Assembly (NCBI RefSeq): GCF_000512585.2
Contig: NC_089244.1
Span: 1,054,001 to 1,118,000, forward strand
DNA: 64,000 bases
Direction: 5' to 3'
DNA from: Kwoniella bestiolae CBS 10118
Taxonomy: Eukaryota; Basidiomycota; Tremellomycetes; Tremellales; Cryptococcaceae
Shown here piece after piece: positions 12,010 through 23,818 of this stretch. The position numbers and the translations under genes were made by a program. Positions within the stretch are counted from its first letter, which is position 1. Each line of letters starts with the position of its first letter. The notes below the pieces were generated by a model, which saw nothing but the letters and a program-made list of their open reading frames with translations, made no database searches and had not been told where the DNA came from.

Positions 12010-14100
12010 CTACTCAGCTTGCCAACCTTCAAGATTCCTGATCAACTTGTAGAAATATCTAGTAGCGTTCAAATGACCCTCGAGGCTGATTCGCTAATCA
12101 TCGTAAATAGTACATATATCAGCTTACGTTCACCCCATCGTCGTGAAACGGTAGGAAACCTTGAGCGGACTCACCTCATTGACAGTATGTTGATTGAGGT
12201 TTTCAGTGATCAACGTAGGAGTGAACCTATAAAGCTCGCTCGTAAGGTTCCAGAACCATCTCGTATCGGTATTGGCTATTCCCCATCATAACAGATCAGC
12301 TCGGATACGTATTGGTTTAAGGGGCAGCTGACTTACCGAACATTGCTGAAGGGGATGCGATAGTGTTGTTACCAAATACAGCTTTAGCAGTACCACCAAG
12401 TAGGGCGAATGATTTGGTTCGATCCGAAGTGATAGGTGCGGGTTCCAATCCTTGTCCACCCGGTACGCTCAAGGTGATGTGCGAAGTGGAGTTTTCATGG
12501 TGGCATGCATGAGATTCGTTAAATGCTGAGATTGTATATCCGAGCTTCCTGGCGAGAGGTTTGAGGACTTGAGCGACGTGAGAGAGGGTTTCGTCGACGG
12601 ATGAGGTGAATGAGATTCTGTAATTGACAGTAGCTACCCCAGGAATCTCATCAGTGAGTTGGCCTTGACGAGCATGTGAAAATATAAACTCACCATCAAC
12701 GACCTCAGGTAGAGCATTAACTTTAACACCGCCTTTGATTAGATCGATAGCTTGGGTAGTAGCCAAGAAACTGTTCAAGACTCTATCTTTCTTTGCCAAT
12801 TGCTGAGCCAGCTCGTCCCACTGTCTTGGATCCTTGAGTTCATGCTTGATTGATTTAGGGAACTCAGGAGCGTATTCTGCTAAACAATTGAGGTTCTTGA
12901 GGAAAGGTGATTTGGGTGAGAGAATGGGTTTGAATGGGTGCGCTTCAAGTTCAGCGAGGAGAAGGGATATGATGCCGACTATATTGACACGTGCGTTGTC
13001 AGCGATCGCTGCCGGGTATACATACAATCATCAAGCAGCTAGACTCACTAGCAGTATGAGGAGGAGGGACACTCGAGTGACCACCTAAAGTTTCTACCTT
13101 GACATTGACGTTGACCGATCCTTTCTCGGCCATCCCGAAGCTCGCGACTGTCGCACCGTAGTCGTTGGAGATACCGGTGAATCCCTCATCTATGAGGAAG
13201 GCAATACCATCGGGACCGTATCGTTCGAGAAGCACCTCAGAGATATGCCCTGCACCTCTTGAACCCCCAATCTGGAAAGCGTGAATATCTCACGTCAGCT
13301 CATATTCCGAGATTGAAGATTCGAAAGTAGCTCACCTCTTCGTCGAAACCATTAGCGATGATGATAGTCCTCTCGGGTTTGTATCCCTCAGTCACCAGCC
13401 TTTCTAAAGATCCATAGATAGCCAATAGAGTATTCTTGCAATCACTTACACCCCTACCCCAGATCCAAGTTCCGGGAGTATCCTTGGTAGCGTTGACCGT
13501 GACTTTACCTTCGAAAGGTGGGTATTTCCATTGATCGAGCGTAGCAGGAAGGACAGGTACAGTATCTGTATGAGCCATCAACAAGATAGGTTTGAGCTTC
13601 TTGTTTGTTCCTTCCCAAGTGAACAGGTGTCCATGTACGTTGACATTCTCGTACTTGATGGGATCTTTGAATAATTTGGAGAATTCGTATGAGAGGTAAT
13701 GTGCGAATTCGTAGTGTTTGTTGAAGACTGGATCACTGGCGTTCTTGGGGTAATCGTCATATGACTCAGTATTAATTTGAACGGCTCTAGAAAGTCGCTT
13801 GGTAGCGAGGGAGGCGTACTCGTGGTCGTTGACTACGTCCCAATCGTTACCTGTGTTCAGGACTGGTGGTTGAACGGGACATCTTGCATCTTCTTTAGCG
13901 GTGAGCTCGACTTGGGAGTAAGGTCTGATGGAGCTGAGAGAGAGGGGAGCGATGAAGGAGTGGTAGATGATCACGAGAGAGAGGGGGACAATGTACTTGA
14001 GGGTAGTTCGGACTATGTTCTTTGGTCGAGGAAGGGGGAGTTGAGGAGAGGAAAGTGGTTGGACGAGGGGGGTTTGTTCCCTTTTCTCGGAAGTGGACAT
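12010..14100 (-). CDS. M20 metallopeptidase, vacuolar carboxypeptidase S-like
   Basis: A probable vacuolar zinc carboxypeptidase that removes C-terminal residues from peptides. The N-terminus is cytosolic and basic, followed by one signal-anchor segment (about residues 33-57, LKYIVPLSLVIIYHSF), giving type II topology. Catalytic features are in order: LLMAHTDTVPVLP (zinc His and catalytic Asp), WGRGVSDCKN (bridging Asp), GFDEE (general base Glu and zinc ligand). The dimerisation region reads VKVETLGGHSSVPPPHTA, followed by GGVKVNALPEVVD. The end is LIRNLEGWQAE. It fits yeast Cps1-type enzymes in order and length. At least four introns. It is divergent from an M28 peptidase gene 535 bp away. 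Confidence 0.9.
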
Positions 14101-14635
14101 GGCGGATGTGGGTGAAGAGAGATATACGAGTGGGTAATCACGGTTGGCAGAAGAGAACGAGAGAAAGAAAGAGAAGAAGGAAGAAAAGGATTAAGGCTGT
14201 GGGAATGGAATGGAATGTCACACACTTTATATATCATATGAAACCGTGAAATATGGAATGGAAGGAATGGCGGATATGACCGAACTTGGTATCAATCAAT
14301 TCACCGCACAGACCGCCCACCACCTACCTCTCAATCAGGTTGCGTCATTCATGCTCATTAATATTAATAATTCTCATGCTCATTCTCATTCGCACAGACC
14401 CATTTACGAGTACAATAATCTCCTGTATCATCGAATTGCTTCCCACGCAGACATATGAGTACACACGAAATACATCTTGTCATACCAAGACATAGACGAC
14501 TTCGTCACTCTGAGTCTGAACAGCCAGTCTGTCCCACTGAATATACTGATATATATACTCGATTGTCAAAGTTACCTCTTACGGCGGTACGCGTAGTGAG
14601 TCATCGAAAGTAAACACGTGGTTATCCCCGTCACC
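14101..14635. other. Shared 5' region of two metallopeptidase genes
   Basis: This 535-bp region lies between divergent starts at 14100 (minus) and 14636 (plus). It contains GA-rich DNA near 14155-14200 and a short ATTCTCATGCTCATTCTCAT near-repeat around 14370-14389. It should hold both promoters; no specific element was recognised. Confidence 0.4.
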
Positions 14636-17600
14636 ATGCTCTCCTCGGAAAAGACCGATATCACCATACATACGCCCACCACACCATCCATCGCGATCGC
14701 AACTCTTTCTCCCATCTCAACCCATCTTCGCCTATCTCATTCTCCTCTTCTCTCATCAACTGTGCATACTGAAGCAGAGAGAAGGCACAGTATGTCACCT
14801 GAGAAAGAGGCTCAACAGCCTCTCCTATCCTCGTTAAACGATATAGACACCAAATCAACTATCAGCCACGATGGACTTCCTCAACCTACCACTTCGACTT
14901 CCGATAGGACATCATACAAGCGAAAGGTCTTGTTCCGACACTCAATTCTTCTAGGACTTCTTCTATTTCTCGGTCTATACCATTGGAACTCTGGCAGTGC
15001 TCCCAGACTTCCACCTGCATCATCATTCTATGCAGATGGGAGTGAGGTCGGATCATACTTCCGAGGAATAGCTACGAAGGGGATGAAATTTTCTCTTCCT
15101 CGTCCTGACAAGCATCATAAGCACAAGCATCATCATCATGATCACCCTCACCATCCACACGGTCATATCTCCCCTAAGGAAGCAGAGAAGATCTTCTTAT
15201 CTGTTCCTAACAATGAAAGTGTCGCAGCGTAAGTTATCCTTATCTACTATCTTCCTGGAACTGCTGCGGTGGTTGAAGGAACATTTGGCTGATACGATAG
15301 TTTATGATAATGCAACAGCGCATCCGAAAGATACACCTCATACCCGCATCGAGCAGGATCAGGATACGATCTCTACTCCGCCCTCACGCTCAAGAACGAA
15401 TGGGAGAAGGAACTTGGTCTGAGGGTATCGGGAGCGAATGAATTTGTATATGAAGCTGGTTCGCGGGAATCGCAAAGTAGGATCAGGGGTGGTGCGGATA
15501 AGCTTGGTGTTTGGGTTGATACTGTGAGTGACGACTTCTTTCTTATGATATCTTGGCGATGAATGGATTCGTGGAGATGAAAATGGCGAGTGAGGAAAGA
15601 GAGGAGGGCGATGGGGGAAGAATGAGAGAGGAGAGAAAAGAGACGAGAGAGGAGAATAGGAGGGGTGAACGAAGAGGGAGGAGAGAGGAGAGAGGAGAGA
15701 GGAGAGAGGAGAGAGGAGAGAGGAGAGGAGAGAGGAGAGGAGAGAGAGGAGAGAGGAGAGAGGAGAGAGGAGAGAGGAGAGAGGAGAGAGGAGAGAGGAG
15801 AGAAGGGAGATGGGAAAGGAGAGAAGCAGGACGATAGATATGGAAGGGATGAGCGACGAGGAGAAGATAAGCAAGGATAGCAAGGAGAGGAGAGGGGTAG
15901 GGACTCAATCATGAATGGAGTACGGCTCGCTCAAACCTGTTTATACAGTATTACCCAATCCTCAACACCCCCGTCCACGCTTCCGTCACGCTCCTTACCG
16001 ATCCACCATTCAAAGCGAAATTAAGAGAAGATATCGTCGAGGGTGATCCTGATTCCCAATTGCGCGACGAAGTACCGGTCTTCCATGGTCTATCAGCTAG
16101 TGGAGATGTCAAGGCCAAATATGTTTATGCAGGATACGGAAGAAAGAAGGATTTCGACCTTTTGCAAGAGAAAGGTATCTACCAGCTTCCGAGCCAATCT
16201 GGCCCGTGGACACTAAGCTGATCTTAAGGTGTCAGGGGTCGATTTCAACGGCAAGATCGTTTTGACTAAATATGGTGGTTCTTTCCGAGGATTGAAGGTC
16301 AAAGGTGAGTTCGATCATCGTCACACCCTGCAGAAGAACGAACGATCCTGATGTGTTTCGTGATTGTTCAGCCGCACAAGAAGCCGGTGCTGCTGGTGTG
16401 ATCATCTTCTCTGATCCAGGAGACGATGGCGATATCACCCAAGAGAATGGGTATCAAGCGTATCCTGAGGGACCTGCTAGACAAGTGAGCTGCATGCCGC
16501 TGATCTGCATTGCGAACGATAATGCTGACCTTGAGATTGTGCAGCCAAGTAGCGTTCAAAGGGGGAGCGTGCAATTCGTCAGTCAGCTTCCTCTCTCCAG
16601 CTTCGGGATTATCGAGCTGATTCTCCATGTTTCTTACAGTTATCGAAATATCCCGGGGACCCAAGTACTCCAGGCGAACCAGCTTACAAAAACGCAACGA
16701 GGATTGAAAGTGGGAGTCAGCCCTCCATTCCTTCGTAAGCTCAACTTGATCTTCCATAGAACGAAACACACAGCTTATACCATATTCTCCCAAATCCCAA
16801 TAATGTAGCCTACCAATGTCATACGAAGATGTCATTCCTCTGTTGAAAGCGTTGGAGGGGAAAGGTATTCATGCTTCCGATTTGGGTTCTGACTTTACCG
16901 GTGGATTGGAGTATCACGGTGTCGACTACTACGTTGGCCCGAGTGATGTGGACTTGCATTTGGTCAATGAGATGAACGATAGAGTTCTACCTATCTGGAG
17001 TGAGCCCAGCGTTCGTATGGACGACAAGCAGTGATACTGATCCTTCATCTGACAGACACCATGGCCGTCATTCCTGGTCATATAACCGACGAAGTGATCA
17101 TTCTAGGTAATCACAGAGATGGTACGTCAACTATGCTGAAAGCACTCTTGACGATCTCCCTGATGATGTCTGCCGAATAGCGTGGGTACTTGGTGCATCT
17201 GACCCCAGCTCGGGAACAGCCTCACAATACGAGGTCGTCCGAGGATTGGGAGCTTTACTCAAGAAGGGCTGGAAACCACTCCGAACGATCATCTTGACCA
17301 GCTGGGACGCAGAGGAGTATGGCCTGGTAGGATCAGTAGAATGGGCTGAAGATTTCGGTGATTGGCTAGTTGATAATGGTGGGTGAGACGAAATCTCTGA
17401 CTCGAACACAGCTGATATAAATCGTGATTTTTTCCTTCAGCGGTTGCATACCTCAATATCGATGGATCGGCTTCTGGAACCAACTTCCACGCTTCTGCTT
17501 CTCCTGTATGTCGCCACTTCATTGGACATATGTGACTGAGACTCAAAGCTGATGAGGCGTGTTGCATTAGTCAATTGCTTTAGCACTCAAGGCAGCTGCG

Positions 17601-19128
17601 GGGGAAATCAATTCTAGCTCCGATCCCGAAAGATCCGTGTATGATACTCGGAATGACGGTGGTGATTGGGATGAATCCAACGCTGCCAAGTCCGGTGAAG
17701 AGGAGCTTGCAATTTTGACTACTGCTGGCGGATCTGGAATTGGTGCTCTTGGGTAGGTGACCATATCACGTGTATCAGATTGTGGTCCAGGTGCTAATTC
17801 GATGCTGTGTACAACAGCTCTGGATCGGATTATACCCCTTTCTTGCAGAGATACGGTGTAAGCTTGTCCTAAACATCGACAGAAGGAAGTCAGCTGATGT
17901 CCAATGGTATAGATCGCATCGAGTGATTTGGGATACAAAGGTTAGCTACCTTTACAACACAACCTTAAAGTCAGCTGACGGTCCTTGGTCCATCAGGTGG
18001 ACCCAAAGACCCTGTTTATCATTATCACTCGATCTACGATTCTCATACCTGGCAAGCCAAGTAGGTCTCCCCACTCCGCATAAGGATATGTTTATGAATC
18101 GAGAGACGGGAGTTGCAGCTCATGCCACCTTGTCGGGCTCGCAGATACGGCGATGTTGGGTTCCACAGGCACACCGACGCGGCCAAGGTCATCGGTCTTC
18201 TCAGTGAGTAAAAGTGTTCTTCTGTTGTCAAATTGCTCAGCTGAACAATCGATACAGCATTGCGATTGGCCGATACCCTGATCTTACCGTTGAATACCAC
18301 TCAGTATGCTAGGGATTTGCAATACTATCTTGAGAAGTGAGTTTGCCTGCCGTTACCGCGTCAAAGAGGAAAAGCTGATCAAGCATTTCATACATAGAGT
18401 CGAGAATATTGCCAACTCATCTTCGTCGTCACTTAACGGATCAATCAACTTCGAAGCACTCTCCCTATCGATTAAATCCGTCACCAAAGCTTCTCACAAA
18501 TTGGATGCGGAACGAAAGGAGTTGATCGAAAAATTGAGAAAGTTATTACCCAAACCTAAACCCCAACATGGCCAAGCATCATGGTTCGGTAAATCGTGTC
18601 ATTCCGATCACGAACCATCAGGTCAAGGTCAAATTCAAACATGGGAAAAATCACAATCTGGTGAACAGGCATCAGGCTTCGGTGGACATTTCCCGTTCCC
18701 CCACTTACCCATTCCCAAATTACCTTCACCCGAAAAGCTCAAGGAGATCAAGAAGGTTTTGAAAGAGGTCAGAGTGGTTAATAAGAAATTACAACATTTC
18801 GAATATGGTTTCATCTCTGAGAAGGGATTGAAGGTGAGTTCGAGTTCTAGCTCACATTCTGATCGTCCATAATACGGGGGGACGTATCGCCTATGGCACC
18901 TGCTCCAAATCAACGAAACGGTTCAAAGGCTAATTTGATTTATTCCAGGACCGAGAATGGTATAAACACAAGATCACCGCTCCTGGCTTATGGTTGGGAT
19001 ACGGCGCCACCACATTGCCATCTATCACTGAAGCTATCACGATTGATCATTCTACCGATCTCGCGCAGAAGGAGGTGGACGATGTGGCGCAATTGTTGAA
19101 TACCGTTGCGCAGAGGTTGAACGCTTAG
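14636..19128 (+). CDS. M28 metallopeptidase, glutamate carboxypeptidase II (NAALADase)-like
   Basis: A type II membrane zinc peptidase, probably vacuolar or surface-exposed. A cytosolic tail of about 95 residues precedes one TM segment (HSILLGLLLFLGLYHW), then a His-rich linker (KHHKHKHHHHDHPHHPHGH). The ectodomain starts with SERYTSYPHRAGS and a PA domain (AGAAGVIIFSDPGDDGD). The M28 domain has ILGNHRDAWVLGASDPSSG (zinc His and Asp), SWDAEEYGLVGS (catalytic and zinc Glu), NIDGSASG and YHYHSIYDSHTW (last His). A helical TFR-type dimerisation region ends the protein at LNTVAQRLNA. All expected metal ligands are present. Many introns; the third exon is preceded by an unusually long 425-nt intron (15524-15948) carrying a purine tract. 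The Kozak-like start TCACCATGC at 14636 was chosen. Confidence 0.92.
15671..15810 (+). repeat. Pure purine (GA-rich) tract inside an intron
   Basis: All 140 bases are A or G, built from irregular AGAGG/GAGAGAGG units. It lies in the intron 15524-15948 of the M28 peptidase gene, inside a wider, nearly pyrimidine-free zone from about 15587 to 15900. The long open frames it produces on both strands (Arg/Glu/Gly or Ser/Leu/Pro repeats) are artefacts of the repeat. Confidence 0.97.
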
Positions 19129-19457
19129 GTGAATTGAACAGTTGCAAGTTGGATGTGCTTGTCTGTTGGATAAGGAGCGGAAAAGGGATATATACATACT
19201 CATATTCTGAAACATATTGCAAGGACCGGATGGGGAAGGATGATTCTATAGCTGAAAGATGATGCAGATAGTCCTCTTGGCTTCGTGTATTTCTCATAAT
19301 CCATCGATTGCCATCAGTACACTTCCAACGCTACGGCCAACCGTCAGATTTGCGATGTTATTCTCGTTCCGCTGTGCTTGACCAAATTGGCAAGTCAGAC
19401 CCTACAATTGATGCATTATTTGTAACTCATTTTTACTACTCAAACTCAACGAGGCAA
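19129..19457. other. Convergent 3' flanks
   Basis: This 329-bp gap lies between the converging M28 peptidase and TRAP-alpha genes. No feature beyond presumptive 3' UTRs. Confidence 0.4.
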
Positions 19458-20648
19458 TTACGCCTTCTTTCCCTTCTTCTTACTTGACCTGACCTTCCCC
19501 TCAGCCCCCGAAGCCTCACCCCCACTAGTAACCTCTCCACCACTCACAAGCTCGTCCCCCGAACTAGCCCCAGCTCCACCCTTCTTCTTAAGTTTGCTTT
19601 GCCTGTTCTTAAGGTGAGAAGCAGGGATCCACTCCTCCTCGTAAGGCTTGACATTAGGATAAACGCTCTTCTCCTCAGCAGGCACGACAGCCTTGATCTT
19701 CTTAGATCCCTTGGCGCCTTTACCCTTCTTCGCGGATGGGTCGTTGAAGAAAGTTTGGTATACTGCGTATGCTCCTCCGAGGATCGCGGTGGAGAGAATG
19801 AGATAGAGGAATAGGAGGGATGGGTCAAACCATGTAGAAGCAGGTTCGACGACTGAGACGGTCTGGTTCATGGCTGTTATTTGATGGATTCCCTTGTCGG
19901 TTGATGAAGACGAGGAGTCGAGGAGGTTCACCCAGACTGTTAGACCGAGTTCTTGGGGACGGAATCTGCGGTGGGTGGAGATGAAATGGTCAGTTTATAT
20001 AGATCTTCAGAACTGGGTGATGGGTGGAGAGATAAGGGGACAACATGCTGGATACTGGATGATAAATGCCATGACGCTCATTGTGGGGGTTAGATACGAT
20101 GAAGGAAGAGAAGCAAAGATAGGGCAAGGTGGGTTTACTCACTCGCTGTACACTTGATAAGGTGCACTCAAGTTACTGCCAGCGACTATTGGGACGTTGT
20201 ACTTAAGCGTAGAAGCGTTTTTCACCTATCAATGAGATGGGAACCATAAGTATCACTTCTGCCCAACCTGGAGGGACGATGCGATGGGTCACACGAGCAG
20301 ACACGAGACTCACAGTGGCCCAGTGGTTGTTGACATCGTGATAGGATGCCGAAGCAGAAACCAAAGTGTAGTTCTTCGTTCCTTGGTTTACCAAGTGAAG
20401 GAGAAGTCCGTTCTGTTCACCGTTGACCACAACTATCATACGTATACATCCATCAGCTATGATCTCCCACGATGGATGATGTTGAAGCTGAATATAAAGT
20501 GAGACGCAACTCACGCCCAAAAGGGTTGGTCTCGGGGAAAGAAGCGGAGACGAGCACGTCGTCCTCGGCAGAGTGAGAGAAGATACCTGCGAAGCGAAGA
20601 TCTGTCAGCTAGGGTTTACTGAGACTGACCCAGCTGATGCTCACCCAT
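19458..20648 (-). CDS. SSR1: Translocon-associated protein subunit alpha (TRAP-alpha / SSR1-like)
   Basis: An ER membrane protein next to the Sec61 translocon. The lumenal domain reads SAEDDVLVSASFPETNPFG, then VNGEQNGLLLHLVNQG and YTLVSASASYHD, which match the TRAP-alpha family. One TM segment follows (SLLFLYLILSTAILGGAYAVY) and then a Lys-rich cytosolic tail with VYPNVKPYEEEWIPASH, ending SSKKKGKKA. Four introns or so. The start is uncertain: the only ATG in frame with exon 2 is at 20646-20648 (giving MGIFSHSAEDD), which leaves the protein without a signal peptide. A hydrophobic signal-like reading frame starting at 20743 lies just upstream but in another frame and stops at 20648-20650. See findings. 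Confidence 0.82.
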
Positions 20649-20984
20649 TATGTGCTGTTCGTGTGATGTATGCGATGGATAACGATGAGCAAAGATGATA
20701 TCCAGATGAAGATGTTAGTGGTGATATAACCGGATGCAGCCATGATGATAGTCATGATGTGCTTGCCCTCGATTACCTGGATTAAGGTGAATGTCTTCAG
20801 GCACGCACCATATGGATATCACCGTGAGTGTGGCACTTCATCAGGGTGGAGGTTGGTCATCTGTTTCTGTGTTGATTGTGTCGATAAAGTTGAATAGTAT
20901 GGTCCAAGCGTGAATCTGCATTCCTTATTGATGATCCCTTTCAACCTTCACTCTTCATTCACATCGACCACTCAGTTCAAAACA

Positions 20985-23608
20985 ATGGTAGAAGAGCAAG
21001 ATGATAAAGACCCAGAGCAAGATCAAGCTCATGAACTCAAACATTCACCTCCAATGACGTCGTCGGGTTTAGCCCTGCCCACCCGATCAGCAAGTGTCAA
21101 GGTATTTCAGAATGATGAGGCTGGTGAGTCAGGCCCAGGCTCAGGAAGTACGAATCTTGTGAGGAGAGATAGTCTGGAAGATACCAAGTCATTTGTAAGT
21201 CTCGTTCTCTTTCCTTCCATATCTTACCACTTTTTTTAGGTAATGCATATATGGGGTAGTCATGTGTTGATATAATTGCGATAATACACCAGTACGGAGT
21301 ACGACCCACCTCCCCACCGTCCCTTTCGGTCCATCGACCCGGCTCATCCCTTTCAAAAGTCAGTAAACGCATCCGATCTTCCTCACTCACATCCAACTCA
21401 TCCTCCATCGGTGCCGGCGTGGGCTCTCCACCCCGTACCTCCGCGCCCCTACCCACACCCAAGGGGTTCTTATCGCCCAGAAAACCAAACCTCGCAATCC
21501 GCCTTGAAAAGAAAGAAAGGACCTCAAGTTCCTCGTCAAATTTCAGAACTGCTTTCCACAATAATCCCCATGGAGAGTCCAGAAATCACGACATAGATAA
21601 ATATTCGAACTCCAATATAGAACTCATATCCAGTAGGTCGATATCGCCTTTACAGGAAGAATCCGAAGATACCCATAGAGCGGAACAGTACAATACCTTT
21701 GGAGAAACCGGCCTAGCATTGAGTGATGCTGGATCTGAGAAACCCATCAATCAGAAAACATCAAACTTGTCACTATCTTTTGAGAATCAGGAAAATAGTG
21801 CGCAGAATAAGTTGAATACTACTGGTAGGGATAAATCGATAGGTAGATCAATCACTGAGATGTCCACTCCTCCACGAACGGCCACTAGTGAGTTGTCGTC
21901 GGATGAGTTGGTGAATAATAGGAATAGTGATTTGGAGAAAGGGGTGGGAGGTGTGGACAATTCACCCAAATCATCTAAGAAGTCTCATAAATCGAAACCA
22001 AAATTAAGGTCTAAAGCATCGTTGGGTAGAAACAATAATGAAACGGAGGGAAGACCAAGAAGGAAGTACGAATCGTTCGAGAACCCTCTGACGACCTTCT
22101 TCTGGAATGGCAAGTTGATGACTGGTGGAGATAATTGGTGGTCTATTCTGATGGTCACTGTCATGTTGTTGGGACTATCGGGCGTGTGGATAGGTACTAC
22201 TGGTGCGTGGATGTGGGTCCATGGGAGGGAATATGGGATGGTGAAGGGTGGTGGGGTGGCGGTCACGATCATTTTCGTGTGAGTGACTACAGCTCTGCAA
22301 TAACCCATTATGGAAGTAGTCACGTTAGGGTTATTGATATTTGGTCTATATAGCTATCTGTTTGGTATAACGGCTAGCTCGTTGATAGCTTCGGCATTTC
22401 GAGATCCAGGTGAGCTTCTATCTTAGCTGCGTTGATACTAGTAAGCTGACTGAATTTGTTAAGGTATCATACCTCGTCGACTTGATCCTGATCCCCCCAT
22501 GGCCCAGCATGATGATTATTGGGAAGCGTGGCCTAGGGAGATAGATGTGAATGGTGCAAAGTGCGTTGACCTGTTGCAGAGAATAGTACAACAACGAATC
22601 AGACACTGATGGCCACACTCAGAGTGAGCGTTAAATACTGCGAGACGTGTCAGAGCTATAGACCCCCTAGGAGTAGTCATTGTAGATTGGTGAGTCAGCT
22701 GAAAAGATTCCCAAACGGATATCAGCTGACATGGCTTTATGCACTTGCTTGTAGTGTGGGAATTGCGTTGATGGAATCGGTGAGCTGGCCCCTCTCTCTC
22801 TATATATATATATTGATGTTGGAGTAGCTGACAATGGGTGCCCGTACATGATAGACCATCATTGTTCGTATCTGCATAGTTGCGTGGGGAAGAGAAATTA
22901 CTTTTCATTCTTCGTCTTACTCGTCTCCGCTGTAAGCGCTTTCTTTCTGAGGTTTTAGAAATCACGATACACCCTCTTCTTTCTCGATGCCCGTCTCATC
23001 GAGAATGACGATAACAATGCTGATTACCCCTCATATAATACAGACTATATCGGATATCTACATCATCGTCTTCTCCGCCATTCATTTCTCCATGCTCTGC
23101 CACCATGACAATATCTCTTTCGGTAAAGCGCTATCGGAATCACCAGGAGCAGCTGTCAGTTTCCTGCTAGGTGTGCTATTGATATTACCAATAATGTTTT
23201 TGTTATGGTATCATCTACGGGTGAGTTTATTTAGAATTGGTTATGTAACAAGGATGGATAGCTGACTAGGATCATCAGTTATTGCTGTATAACATAACAA
23301 CAGTCGAGCAGGTAAGCTGTATCACCCTCTGTTGTTATGTTGTTAGAAGGGAACTTATAAGCTTACATCGAGTCATGTCGGGAATATAGATACGAGCCAA
23401 CACCTCCCGAAACTTATTCGTAACTTCCCAAAGACCTGATAATCCATTTGGCTCAAATAGCTTATTCGATAACATCATCTTGGCATCCATCGGCAGACCC
23501 CAATTTCCTAGTTGGATCGATGCGAGTGGGATTGACGAGGTGGATAAGAGGGAGGTCAATCCTGCTTTGAAGGATTTGAGGTGGGTCAGAGAGAGGGAGG
23601 GGTTGTGA
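20985..23608 (+). CDS. ERF2: DHHC protein S-acyltransferase, Erf2-type
   Basis: A Golgi/ER polytopic enzyme that attaches palmitate to Cys of substrates such as Ras. A long Ser-rich disordered N-terminus (about 350 residues) precedes TM1-TM2 (SILMVTVMLLGLSGVW; VTIIFVYLFGITASSLI). Next come the DPG motif (FRDPGIIPR) and a zinc-binding Cys-rich domain (KYCETCQSYRPPRSSHCRL, then CGNCVDGI). The core is DHHCSYLHSCVGKRNY. TM3-TM4 follow, with the TTxE motif in NITTVEQ. Subfamily match to Erf2/ZDHHC9-type is based on YCETCQ..RPPRSSHC..C..CV. The usual Pro-Trp after DHHC is Ser-Tyr here. About ten introns, including a 25-nt exon coding CGNCVDGI. AACAATGG context supports the start at 20985. Confidence 0.9.
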
Positions 23609-23818
23609 GTATGGAAGGGACGTATGGTTGTATAATATTCTTGTTAAAAATTCTGCTTGCTCATCTCGAATGACTTATGCAGGTGATTTATGCTTATAGT
23701 ATATTACATGCATGGTTTGATCTATACATATCTCGTTATATACAATCAATCTACTGTCATCATCATACCACTTCATTCTTTCTCTCCAGATTGCCCATAC
23801 TGCATAAACCTCATCTCG

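Noticed and set aside
15359..15912. Long open frames on both strands made of Ser/Leu/Pro or Arg/Glu/Gly repeats
   Set aside because: They arise from the GA-rich intronic repeat and cross the splice sites of the M28 peptidase gene.
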